A stretch of 64,000 bases of DNA, taken from positions 1-64,000 of the forward strand of contig JAFVUY010000025.1 of NCBI GenBank assembly GCA_017502465.1, read 5' to 3'. Numbering within the stretch: position 1 is the stretch's first letter; each line of letters begins with the position of its first letter. Positions 9,378 through 17,751 of this stretch are shown piece by piece. The notes under the pieces are model-generated. The model saw nothing but the letters and a program-made list of their open reading frames with translations. It made no database searches and was not told the DNA's origin. A program made the translations under genes and the position numbers. This DNA is from Bacilli bacterium (GTDB lineage: Bacteria; Bacillota_I; Bacilli_A; RFN20; CAG-826).

Positions 9378-9971
9378 TTACTTTTTAGTTTTAAGAAGAT
9401 CTCTAATTTCAGTTAGGAGTTCAACAGTTGGATCAACTGGTTCTGGTTCTGGTTCTGGTTCTTCTTCAGGAACTGGTGGTAATAATTCTGCTGGGATTGC
9501 GATTTCTGGTTTGCCTTTTTTCTTTAATTTTTCATTTTTCTTAATTAATTTTGCTAATTTGCGTTCACGTGTTCTTTCTTGAGCAGTTAAAGTTGCTTTT
9601 TCGGAAGTTTCTTTAACTGTATTTAATGTTTTAACAATCGCAAATAAAACAACAGCAATAATGAAGAAATTGATAATAGCACTGATGAATGAGCCCCAGT
9701 CAATGTAGATGGAATTAGCTAAATCATATTCTGTTGTTAAATTTCCACTTCCATCTGTTAAATAGGCTGGAGATAACATTGTAATCGCACCACTTAATCC
9801 GTCTTTACCAATGCAAAGAGCAAGAACCCAGTTAATTAATGGTTTAAGAATGTAGTTACTTAAGCCGTTAACGATACCGGTAAAAGCTCCACCGATAATA
9901 ACACCAACAGCAAGATCTACAACATTACCACGAGTGATGAACTTTTTAAATTCTGCAAATATTTTTTTCAT
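9378..9971 (-). CDS. mscL: Large-conductance mechanosensitive channel MscL
   Basis: Osmotic safety valve of the cytoplasmic membrane. The first helix region FKKFITRGNVVDLAVGVIIG is diagnostic, and the second transmembrane helix is at about 95-115. At 197 aa it is longer than the usual 130-150. The extra part is a basic coiled segment followed by an EPEPEPEP-type Pro/Glu linker and a C-terminal helix ending in KTKK. AGAGGTG supports the start. Monocistronic, with its own terminator. Confidence 0.94.
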   Translation of the reverse strand: MKKIFAEFKKFITRGNVVDLAVGVIIGGAFTGIVNGLSNYILKPLINWVLALCIGKDGLSGAITMLSPAYLTDGSGNLTTEYDLANSIYIDWGSFISAIINFFIIAVVLFAIVKTLNTVKETSEKATLTAQERTRERKLAKLIKKNEKLKKKGKPEIAIPAELLPPVPEEEPEPEPEPVDPTVELLTEIRDLLKTKK

Positions 9972-10131
9972 ATTTTCAAATCACCTCTGTTTAAAATTAT
10001 ACTACTCTATTTTATATAATAATAAAAGATTTTATACCACATTTTTTTACATAAAATTTTATGAGCAAATTGCTTGCAAAATAAAATACTAGACAGTGTA
10101 TAAATATTATTTATTTTTCCTTTATTTTATT

Positions 10132-10166
10132 AACGCGTATATATTATGATTATTGCACAACGCGTT
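10132..10166. promoter_or_regulatory. Paired AACGCGT motifs upstream of nrdD
   Basis: AACGCGT occurs twice about 30 bases apart in a very AT-rich leader. CG-rich words are rare here, so they may be regulator sites for the nrdD transcript. I see no convincing NrdR box (ACACWATATATWGTGT type). Confidence 0.3.
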
Positions 10167-10244
10167 CCATAGGCACTGATACTTTGTCTAAAGCGAATAA
10201 GCAGTTGTTTTAATATCCTTTGTTAACATATAGGAGGGAGACTT

Positions 10245-12629
10245 ATGTTACAAGTAAAGAAAAGAGATGGAAGTGTAGTTCCATTTGATTTAAGCAAAAT
10301 CACTAACGCGATTACTCGCGCATTCATCGCAGAACACAAACCTTATACTGCTGAAATGATCGAAACATTAGCATTAAAGGTTACTGCAGATTTCAATAAC
10401 AAAGTCACTGATGAAGTTGTTTCAGTTGAATCCATCCAAGATTCAGTTGAAAACGTTTTACTCATGACTGGTTATACCGATGTGGCCAAATCTTATATGG
10501 TTTATCGTAAACAACACGAAAACCTCAGAGATATGAAAAACACAGAATTAGACTATAAAAAGACAGTCGATAGTTATTTAAAAATTAGCGACTGGAGAGT
10601 TAAAGAAAATTCCACTGTTACATATTCAGTTGGTGGACTTATCTTATCTAACTCTGGCGCTGTTACAGCAAACTATTGGCTGAGCGAAGTCTACGATCCA
10701 GAAATTGCCAACGCACACAGAAACGCCGATATTCATATTCACGATTTAAGTATGCTTACAGGTTACTGCGCTGGTTGGTCACTTAAACAATTAATTAAAG
10801 AAGGTTTAGGTGGCGTTAGAGGAAAAATCACTTCTTCTCCAGCTAGCCACTTATCAACCTTATGTAACCAAATGGTTAACTTCTTAGGTATTATGCAAAA
10901 CGAATGGGCTGGTGCTCAAGCATTCTCTTCATTCGATACATATTTAGCACCTTTTGTTAAAAAAGATAAATTAACATATAAAGAAGTTAAACAATGTATC
11001 CAATCCTTTATTTATGGTGTAAATACACCATCAAGATGGGGTACTCAAGCACCATTCACAAACATCACACTCGACTGGACAGTTCCAAATGATATGGCTG
11101 AATTAAACGCTATTGTCGGTGGTGTAGAACAAGATTTCAAATACAAAGACTGTGTAGAAGAGATGAGAATGGTTAACAAAGCTTTCATCGAAATTATGAT
11201 TGAAGGTGACGCAAATGGTAGAGGATTCCAATATCCAATTCCAACATACTCAATCACAAGAGATTTCGACTGGTCAGAAACAGAAAATAACCGTTTATTA
11301 TTTGAAATGACCGCTAAATATGGAACACCTTACTTCTCCAACTATATCAATTCCGATATGGAGCCAAGTGATGTTAGAAGTATGTGTTGCCGTTTACGCT
11401 TAGACTTACGTGAATTAAGAAAGAAATCAGGCGGCTACTTCGGTAGCGGTGAATCAACAGGTTCTGTTGGTGTTGTTACTATCAATATGCCAAGAATTGC
11501 TTATTTATCAGTTGATGAAAAAGATTTCTATTCAAGGCTTACAAAATTGTTAGATATTTCTGCAAGATCCTTAAAAATTAAAAGAAATGTCGTTTCCACA
11601 TTATTAGAAAATGGTTTATATCCATATACAAAACGTTATTTAGGAACATTCTCAAACCACTTCTCTACAATTGGTTTAGTTGGTATGAATGAAGCCTGCT
11701 TAAACGCTAGATGGTTAAAGAAAGATTTAACAAACGCAGAAGCTCAAAAATTTACTCAAGATGTTCTTAATTTCATGAGAAACAAACTCTCAGATTATCA
11801 AGAATTATATGGCGATTTATATAACCTTGAGGCTACACCTGCAGAATCAACATCTTATCGTTTAGCAAAACACGACAAAGAAAGATATCCAGATATCATT
11901 ACTGCAAGTAACGATGATAGCACACCATATTACACCAACTCTTCACACTTACCAGTTGGTTACACATCTGATATCTTCCAAGCCCTTGAAATTCAAGACG
12001 ACTTACAAACACTTTATACATCTGGCACAGTTTTCCATGCATTCTTAGGACAAAAAATGCCAAACTGGCAATCATGTATGAATTTGGTTAGAAAAATTGC
12101 TGAAAATTATCGTTTACCATATTACACAATTTCACCAACATATAGTGTTTGCCCACATCACGGATACATCACTGGCGAAGTCTATAAATGCCCAGAATGT
12201 GGTGAAGTCACAGAAGTTTATTCAAGAATTACTGGCTACTACCGTCCAGTCCAAAACTGGAATACAGGCAAAACTGCTGAATTTAAAGACAGAAAAACAT
12301 ATGATGTTTCTTCTTCCACAGTTGTTGTTAACGAGGTTCGCGAAGAACCTGAAACAGAAGTTTGTGAAGAAAATTGCGCTCCTGCAACACCAACAGTTGA
12401 TCATTTAATGCTCTTCACAACATCAACATGTCCAAACTGTAAGATGGCAAAAATGCTCTTAGATAAAGCTGGTATTATCTATGAAAATATCAACGCAGAA
12501 GAAAACGTTGAATTAACAATTGCTTTTGGAATTACTAAAGCACCAACATTATTAGTTCCAACAAGTGAAGGTTATAACGTATACTCTAATGCATCTGAAA
12601 TCAAAGGATACATTGAAGGAATAAAATAA
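10245..12629 (+). CDS. nrdD: Anaerobic ribonucleoside-triphosphate reductase fused to a glutaredoxin-like domain
   Basis: Class III enzyme making deoxynucleotides without oxygen. An ATP-cone lies at about 1-90. The barrel core carries SMCCRLRLDL, where the thiyl-radical cysteine sits. A C-terminal zinc site (CPHH and CPEC) precedes the glycyl-radical loop RITGYYRP, with Gly664 the radical site. Unusually, residues from about 717 to 794 form a glutaredoxin/NrdH-like domain with CPNC (about 729-732) and a KAPTLL cis-Pro-type turn. This suggests a built-in thiol reductant instead of formate. The downstream thioredoxin reductase overlaps the stop by one base. AGGAGGG supports the start. Confidence 0.94.
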   Translation: MLQVKKRDGSVVPFDLSKITNAITRAFIAEHKPYTAEMIETLALKVTADFNNKVTDEVVSVESIQDSVENVLLMTGYTDVAKSYMVYRKQHENLRDMKNTELDYKKTVDSYLKISDWRVKENSTVTYSVGGLILSNSGAVTANYWLSEVYDPEIANAHRNADIHIHDLSMLTGYCAGWSLKQLIKEGLGGVRGKITSSPASHLSTLCNQMVNFLGIMQNEWAGAQAFSSFDTYLAPFVKKDKLTYKEVKQCIQSFIYGVNTPSRWGTQAPFTNITLDWTVPNDMAELNAIVGGVEQDFKYKDCVEEMRMVNKAFIEIMIEGDANGRGFQYPIPTYSITRDFDWSETENNRLLFEMTAKYGTPYFSNYINSDMEPSDVRSMCCRLRLDLRELRKKSGGYFGSGESTGSVGVVTINMPRIAYLSVDEKDFYSRLTKLLDISARSLKIKRNVVSTLLENGLYPYTKRYLGTFSNHFSTIGLVGMNEACLNARWLKKDLTNAEAQKFTQDVLNFMRNKLSDYQELYGDLYNLEATPAESTSYRLAKHDKERYPDIITASNDDSTPYYTNSSHLPVGYTSDIFQALEIQDDLQTLYTSGTVFHAFLGQKMPNWQSCMNLVRKIAENYRLPYYTISPTYSVCPHHGYITGEVYKCPECGEVTEVYSRITGYYRPVQNWNTGKTAEFKDRKTYDVSSSTVVVNEVREEPETEVCEENCAPATPTVDHLMLFTTSTCPNCKMAKMLLDKAGIIYENINAEENVELTIAFGITKAPTLLVPTSEGYNVYSNASEIKGYIEGIK

Positions 12630-13540
12630 TGAAATCTTACGATATTATTATTATCGGAGGTGGGCCTAGTGGAATGACTAGTGCCCTTTATTCTCTTCGC
12701 GCAGGAAAAAGTGTTCTTATATTAGAAAAAGAAAACTTTGGAGGACAAATTGCTAATTCTCCAAGGGTGGAAAATATTCCATCCATCAAAGAAATTTCTG
12801 GCTTAGACTTTTCTAATAATTTATTTGAACAAATTTTAGATTTAGGCGCAGAATTCGAACTTGAAGAAGTTAGTGAAATCTCAAAAGAAAACGACTTATT
12901 TCTAGTTACTACAAATTATAATTCTTATCAATCCAAAGTTGTTATTATTGCAACAGGCGTATCCCATAGAAATATCGGGATTGCACGCGAAGAAGAATTA
13001 GCGGGCAAAGGAATTTCTTACTGTGCTGTTTGTGATGGAGCCTTCTATAAAGATAGAACTGTTGCAGTTATTGGAGATGGTAATACAGCTCTTCAATATT
13101 CAATTTTACTCACAAATTACTGCAAAAAAGTCTATATTTGCACAAGATTTGATAAATTCTTCGGTGATAAAGTTTTAGCAGATACACTTAAAAAGAAAGA
13201 AAACGCTGAAATTATTCACAATGTAGACTTAATCGAATTTAAGGGCGAAAAGGAATTAAGCGGACTTGTCTTCGATAATAAAAAGACTAATGATAAATTA
13301 GAACTTGATGTCGATGGACTATTTATCGCAGTTGGGCAAATCCCTCACAATGATATATTCTCATCACTCGTTGATTTAGATAAAGGATATATCGTCACCA
13401 ACGAAAGAAAAGAAACAAAAACTATTGGCTTATACGCAGTTGGCGATTGCACAAAAAAAGAAATCCGCCAATTAACAACAGCTACTAGTGACGGATCGAT
13501 CGCAGCGATTAACGCTTGCAGATATTTAGATACACTTTAA
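12629..13540 (+). CDS. trxB: Thioredoxin reductase (NADPH-dependent flavoprotein)
   Basis: FAD-binding GGGPSG is at residues 10-15, the redox-active pair CAVC at 132-135, a dinucleotide-binding GDGNTA at about 149-154, and the C-terminal FAD motif YAVGDCT is present. Length 303 aa fits the low-molecular-weight class. Its ATG overlaps the nrdD stop by one base, so it is translationally coupled to the reductase whose fused redoxin domain it can be expected to recharge. Confidence 0.93.
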   Translation: MKSYDIIIIGGGPSGMTSALYSLRAGKSVLILEKENFGGQIANSPRVENIPSIKEISGLDFSNNLFEQILDLGAEFELEEVSEISKENDLFLVTTNYNSYQSKVVIIATGVSHRNIGIAREEELAGKGISYCAVCDGAFYKDRTVAVIGDGNTALQYSILLTNYCKKVYICTRFDKFFGDKVLADTLKKKENAEIIHNVDLIEFKGEKELSGLVFDNKKTNDKLELDVDGLFIAVGQIPHNDIFSSLVDLDKGYIVTNERKETKTIGLYAVGDCTKKEIRQLTTATSDGSIAAINACRYLDTL

Positions 13541-13550
13541 AAGAATATTA

Positions 13551-13594
13551 ACCATCAGTAACCTCTTAAGGAAACATCGCTGATGGTTTTTTTT
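13551..13594 (+). terminator. Terminator of nrdD-trxB, overlapping the nrdG 3' end
   Basis: ACCATCAG pairs with CTGATGGT across a loop of about 21 bases and is followed by a run of Ts. The hairpin lies partly inside the end of the convergent nrdG coding region. Confidence 0.8.
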
Positions 13595-14244
13595 AAGATT
13601 GAAACATATTTTGATGCATCTTCTTTGCTAACTTCATTCAAAGAAGCATCTATGCAATTTTCGCTTGGAATATATTTTTGCAATGTCATCTTTTTTGCAC
13701 CTTTCAGTAGGTTAGAGATATCATATATATCTTCCTCTAAATGATGTTCTTTAATTAAGGTTGTTCTAAACTCATAATCAATATTGGAATCCATAATTAT
13801 CTCAATAGATTTAATTATGTTTTCTATATTAATTTGAACGCCACAAGTAAAAGGATATTTAGTTAGACTATTTTTAATGTCCATCGCAATATAATCCAAA
13901 AGATTTTCATCCAATAAGTTTTTAATAACAGAAGGATTGGAGCCATTTGTATCTAATTTAATTAAAAAACCTAATTCTTTGACTTGCTTAACATAGGTCT
14001 TTAATTCTTTGAATAGTGTTGGCTCTCCTCCGGTAAATGTAACCGCGTCAATAATTCCTCTTCTTTTTTTGAGATGCTCTACTATCTCGCAAAAAGGAAT
14101 GTCCTGAACAGAGTTAGGGTTAAGAACCAAAGATGAATTGTGACAGAAAGGACATCTAAAGTTACAACCGCCAAAGAAGATGGTTGCAGATAGTTTTAAA
14201 TCATAATCCACTAACGAAAGTTTTTCGTAACCTTTTATTCCCAT
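13555..14244 (-). CDS. nrdG: Anaerobic ribonucleotide reductase activating enzyme (radical SAM)
   Basis: Radical-SAM enzyme that installs the glycyl radical on NrdD. The cluster motif CNFRCPFC (CX3CX2C) follows a FFGG strand, with TFTGGEPTLF as the SAM-binding GGE motif. The opening KGYEKLSLVDYDLKLSATIF matches the NrdG2 subgroup. I start at the ATG at 14244: a -10 like TATTAT (14251-14256) ends six bases before it and there is no ribosome site, suggesting a leaderless mRNA. A GTG at 14280 in frame would lie inside the fba terminator. It is convergent with nrdD-trxB. Confidence 0.9.
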   Translation of the reverse strand: MGIKGYEKLSLVDYDLKLSATIFFGGCNFRCPFCHNSSLVLNPNSVQDIPFCEIVEHLKKRRGIIDAVTFTGGEPTLFKELKTYVKQVKELGFLIKLDTNGSNPSVIKNLLDENLLDYIAMDIKNSLTKYPFTCGVQINIENIIKSIEIIMDSNIDYEFRTTLIKEHHLEEDIYDISNLLKGAKKMTLQKYIPSENCIDASLNEVSKEDASKYVSILKKTISDVSLRGY

Positions 14245-14272
14245 ATTTATATAATAGAGCATAGAATAAAAA

Positions 14273-14299
14273 AATCCCACCTTTTTAAAAGGTGAGATT
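14273..14299 (-). terminator. Terminator of fba
   Basis: On the minus strand AATCTCACCTTTT pairs with AAGGTGGGATT and is followed by TTTTTTATT. The nrdG promoter must lie immediately after or within it. Confidence 0.85.
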
Positions 14300-14318
14300 A
14301 ATTTATTTAGTGTTTATA

Positions 14319-15260
14319 CTAGATTTTATCGTTTGAACCAAGAACGTTCATGATTTTGTGTTTAACTAAGGAACGAACATTATCTCTTGCTGGTCCGAGG
14401 TATTGACGTGGGTCGAAATAATCTGGGTGTTCATTGAAGACTTTTCTAATACCTGCTGTCATGGCTAAGCGGAGATCAGAGTCGATGTTAATTTTGCAAA
14501 CTGCCATTTTAGCTGCTTGACGTAACATATCTTCTGGGATACCGATAGCATCTGGCATATGTCCGCCGTTAGCGTTGATGATTTCAACATATTCTTGTGT
14601 AACGGAGGATGCACCGTGAAGAACGATTGGGAAGTTTGGTAATCTTCTTGAAATTTCTTCTAAGATATCAAATCTTAATTTTGGTTTTTGTCCTGGTTTA
14701 AATTTGTAAGCGCCATGGCTTGTACCGATGGCGATAGCTAAGCTATCAACGCCTGTTCTTCTGACGAATTCTTCAACTTCGTTTGGATTTGTGAATTGAG
14801 CATCTTCATCAGCAACGTTGACATCATCTTCAACACCAGCTAATTTACCAAGTTCAGCTTCAACTGTGACGTATGGAACGTGAGCGTGAGCGTATTCAAC
14901 AACTTTTCTTGTTAATTCGATATTTTCTTCGAAAGAATATTTAGAACCATCGATCATAACAGATGTGAAACCGTTATCGATGCAGTCTTTGCATAATTCG
15001 AAGGAATCACCATGGTCAAGGTGTAAAACGATTGGTAAGTCTGTATCTTTGATTGCAGCTTCAACGAGTTTAACTAAATAAACTGGTTTTGCATATTTTC
15101 TTGCACCTGCAGAGACTTGGAGAATTAATGGGGAATTACATTCTTTTGCTGCTTCTGTAATACCTTGGATAACTTCCATGTTATTGACATTAAACGCGCC
15201 AATTGCGTATCCGCCTTTATAGGCTTTTTCAAACATTTCTTTTGAATTTACTAATGGCAT
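14319..15260 (-). CDS. fba: Fructose-bisphosphate aldolase, class II
   Basis: Glycolytic enzyme cleaving fructose-1,6-bisphosphate into two triose phosphates. Visible are HLDHGD (zinc-binding and catalytic region, 80-85), VEAELG, HGASSV and the C-terminal NIDSDLR stretch. Length 313 aa is normal for class IIb enzymes. Monocistronic with its own promoter and terminator. Confidence 0.95.
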   Translation of the reverse strand: MPLVNSKEMFEKAYKGGYAIGAFNVNNMEVIQGITEAAKECNSPLILQVSAGARKYAKPVYLVKLVEAAIKDTDLPIVLHLDHGDSFELCKDCIDNGFTSVMIDGSKYSFEENIELTRKVVEYAHAHVPYVTVEAELGKLAGVEDDVNVADEDAQFTNPNEVEEFVRRTGVDSLAIAIGTSHGAYKFKPGQKPKLRFDILEEISRRLPNFPIVLHGASSVTQEYVEIINANGGHMPDAIGIPEDMLRQAAKMAVCKINIDSDLRLAMTAGIRKVFNEHPDYFDPRQYLGPARDNVRSLVKHKIMNVLGSNDKI

Positions 15261-15292
15261 TTTAATTACCTCTTTCTTTTTAAGCCTTTAAT

Positions 15293-15298
15293 ATTATA
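15293..15298 (-). promoter_or_regulatory. -10 box of the fba promoter
   Basis: Minus-strand TGTATAAT lies about 35 bases before the fba ATG; I see no clear -35. An inverted AAAAAGTG/CACTTTTT repeat lies just upstream. Confidence 0.45.
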
Positions 15299-15328
15299 CA
15301 TCACTTTTTAAAAAAGTGAGAAAAAACA

Positions 15329-16957
15329 TTACTTAGAAACGATATCTAAACTAATTTCCCCGACATCACTTAGGTCATTTCCTTTTAAAGAAATAACTGG
15401 GTCACCATAGCCTTTAATAACGTCGAAGTTACCAGCTTCATCAAATGCGTCTTCAAATGCAATTGTGATATCGCCTGTATCTTTATCAAAAGATGCGCCT
15501 TCAATTTCATTAAATGCGTTATGTAAAATTTCGAAGAATACAGTATATAGTTCTTTAGGGGCGTTAATTTCGCCTAAATAAATATGTGCAGGTTTTAAAA
15601 CGATTTGTCTATTGTCATTGTTTGATAAATCAACAACGTAATCAAAAATCAAATATGTATGGAAACCATTCATATTCATTCTACAAACTGCAGACAATTT
15701 ATCTTCTTGTAAATTGATATAGAATTTATCAATTGTGACATAACTTAATTTTGGATTGCCTCCTTTATCTTTTCCTTGTAAAAGGAGGGAATAACCCATA
15801 ACCGGACTTGATCCGACCATATCATTAATGAATTCTTCTGAGATAGAAGCCAAATGACCAGTTACTAAGTTAGCGGTTTTAATTTGATTGGTCGCTTCAT
15901 CAGTTAAAGAAACTGTTTCAGGGAATTTATCACCGGTGTAAGCTTCGTTATCGGTAATACCGATAGAAGTTAAATCAAGAGTATCCACTAATTCTTTGTT
16001 AGAAGAGTCTGTATGTTCATATCCGTGAATAAGATAGTGAAGGAGTTTGCCTGCATCTTCACTAGATACGATTTCATTTTGAATAAGAGTCAACAAATCA
16101 TCCATATGTTTTTGCAAATCCAATTCAACAGGTGAAGTTTCGTCTAAACAGAAATTTTCATTAAAATCAAAACGCTCCAAATTCAAATATAATTCGAGTG
16201 TTTCGTTTTGATAAAAATCAAAGCCAAATAATCCAGTTTCAAGACTAAGGTCAACAACCGGAATGAAAATATCCAAAAATTCATTGTCTGATTCGATCAT
16301 AGAAACAACGTCGTGAACTAAATCTGTGGTGTTATACACCATTTGATTTTTGCCTAAATCTAATTGAATATTTAATCCAGATTGAACAAAGAAATCTTCA
16401 ATATATAAATCCAAACCAAACATGGAAATTAATGATTTACCTAAATCAAACATTTTGCTTAAATTACCAATTTTTAAATCAATTATTCTAAAAATAAAAT
16501 AATCTTCGCTAGGATTAGTGCTCTTTTTGTGTTCTAATTCAGTAACAATAGTGACTTTGGTTTTAAAAACATCGAGGTAGTTTTCAACCAATTCAATAAC
16601 AAAGTTATATGTGGTATCAGTAATATCAATATAAAATCCGTTTAAAAATTCACCAACTTGATCATCTAAATGTTCGTTGATTGTAGGAATTAATATTTGA
16701 TTGAAATCTTCCTCAGTAATTTTAAAACTAATTTTGCCATCTGTTCTAGTATCATCTAAACAAGAAGCCATAACCCTTTTTAAAACGTCTTCGCTTTTCT
16801 CTCCTGAATCAACAAAGGTATTACTAAAGTTTCCATTGTAAAAACATGCAAAAATAGCACCGACAGGAAGAGCAATTATTAATACAATAACGGTTAAGGC
16901 GATTAACAAACCTTTCCACCATCTAGTTTTTTTCTTTTTGCGTAATGGTTCGCTCAT
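15329..16957 (-). CDS. Membrane-anchored extracytoplasmic protein of unknown function
   Basis: Short basic N-terminus (RKKKKTRWWK), one transmembrane helix (about 16-38), then about 500 mostly hydrophilic residues predicted outside the cell. I recognise no catalytic motif. The extracellular part alternates beta-rich segments such as GKISFKITEEDFNQIL, which resemble lipid-binding or tubular-type surface domains only in a general way. AGGGGGT before the ATG supports the start. Confidence 0.65.
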   Translation of the reverse strand: MSEPLRKKKKTRWWKGLLIALTVIVLIIALPVGAIFACFYNGNFSNTFVDSGEKSEDVLKRVMASCLDDTRTDGKISFKITEEDFNQILIPTINEHLDDQVGEFLNGFYIDITDTTYNFVIELVENYLDVFKTKVTIVTELEHKKSTNPSEDYFIFRIIDLKIGNLSKMFDLGKSLISMFGLDLYIEDFFVQSGLNIQLDLGKNQMVYNTTDLVHDVVSMIESDNEFLDIFIPVVDLSLETGLFGFDFYQNETLELYLNLERFDFNENFCLDETSPVELDLQKHMDDLLTLIQNEIVSSEDAGKLLHYLIHGYEHTDSSNKELVDTLDLTSIGITDNEAYTGDKFPETVSLTDEATNQIKTANLVTGHLASISEEFINDMVGSSPVMGYSLLLQGKDKGGNPKLSYVTIDKFYINLQEDKLSAVCRMNMNGFHTYLIFDYVVDLSNNDNRQIVLKPAHIYLGEINAPKELYTVFFEILHNAFNEIEGASFDKDTGDITIAFEDAFDEAGNFDVIKGYGDPVISLKGNDLSDVGEISLDIVSK

Positions 16958-17020
16958 AAGCTACCCCCTAAAGAGTTTTCTCTTTGTTAATAATATATTA
17001 AACAATAAAGTTCAAAATAA

Positions 17021-17040
17021 AAAGAGAATAAATTCTCCTT
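17021..17040 (-). terminator. Terminator after the 17041 acyltransferase gene
   Basis: Minus strand AGGAGAAT/ATTCTCTT hairpin followed by TTTTATTTT, immediately after the stop codon. Confidence 0.7.
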
Positions 17041-17742
17041 TTATATTTCCTTTCGTCCAAGTTCGTTACATCTAAGTAAGAAATACTTTGCTATTTCTTC
17101 TCTTGTTTTATACTTTTCTTTGACTTCCGAATATAGAATCGGTTGATCAAAAATATACGCATTTTCTTTAATTTTAAAGAAAGAAACAACGATTGGAACA
17201 TCAACCCCTTCTCTTTCACAAGATTCCGCTAAAAAGATAAAACCTTTAAATAAATTTTCTAATTGAGGAAGATATCCATTCGTGGAATCTTCTGGGAAAA
17301 TTACGACATTTTCTCCGTTTTTAATCGTTGAAATGCTTTCATCTATAGTCTTTTTGAATCTTAAATCTTTATATGTGGAAATCAAATTTAACCCGCGATA
17401 AAAAAGATAAGTTAATGGAGAAGCTATTAAACAAAACAATCTTGCTAAATGAAGATTCCACTTCTTCTTTTCGTGATAATAGACTCTGGTTTGATATTTA
17501 TATAGAGTTGCTAAACCAGAGTTCATCTCATATGCTCCCCACATTCTCATTTTTCTATTCACATAAATTTCAAGCGCCATTGGAGCGTCAGTTCCTTCGT
17601 GGTTAGAAATGATAATTGAGCCATCCTTAAAATCATCCCCAAGATAAATTAATCTTGGTTTTTTATATCTACATTTCATCAACTTTTTAAGAAGACGAAA
17701 CCACCATTTTCTTTTTTTGACATCTTTTACTTTTTTAGACAT
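17041..17742 (-). CDS. PlsC-like 1-acylglycerol-3-phosphate acyltransferase family protein
   Basis: Membrane-associated acyltransferase, probably in phospholipid synthesis. Block I reads SNHEGTDAP, an HX3D instead of the usual HX4D. Block III reads FPEDSTNG where FPEGTR is typical, and a hydrophobic segment (about 100-120) may contact the membrane. Length 233 aa is normal. It lies ten bases downstream of the TIR-NUDIX gene and is probably cotranscribed with it. The altered motifs leave activity uncertain. Confidence 0.72.
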   Translation of the reverse strand: MSKKVKDVKKRKWWFRLLKKLMKCRYKKPRLIYLGDDFKDGSIIISNHEGTDAPMALEIYVNRKMRMWGAYEMNSGLATLYKYQTRVYYHEKKKWNLHLARLFCLIASPLTYLFYRGLNLISTYKDLRFKKTIDESISTIKNGENVVIFPEDSTNGYLPQLENLFKGFIFLAESCEREGVDVPIVVSFFKIKENAYIFDQPILYSEVKEKYKTREEIAKYFLLRCNELGRKEI

Positions 17743-17751
17743 AATTAAGAC

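Noticed and set aside
10080..10240. NrdR box or cobalamin riboswitch upstream of nrdD
   Set aside because: No sequence close to the NrdR consensus and no B12-box.
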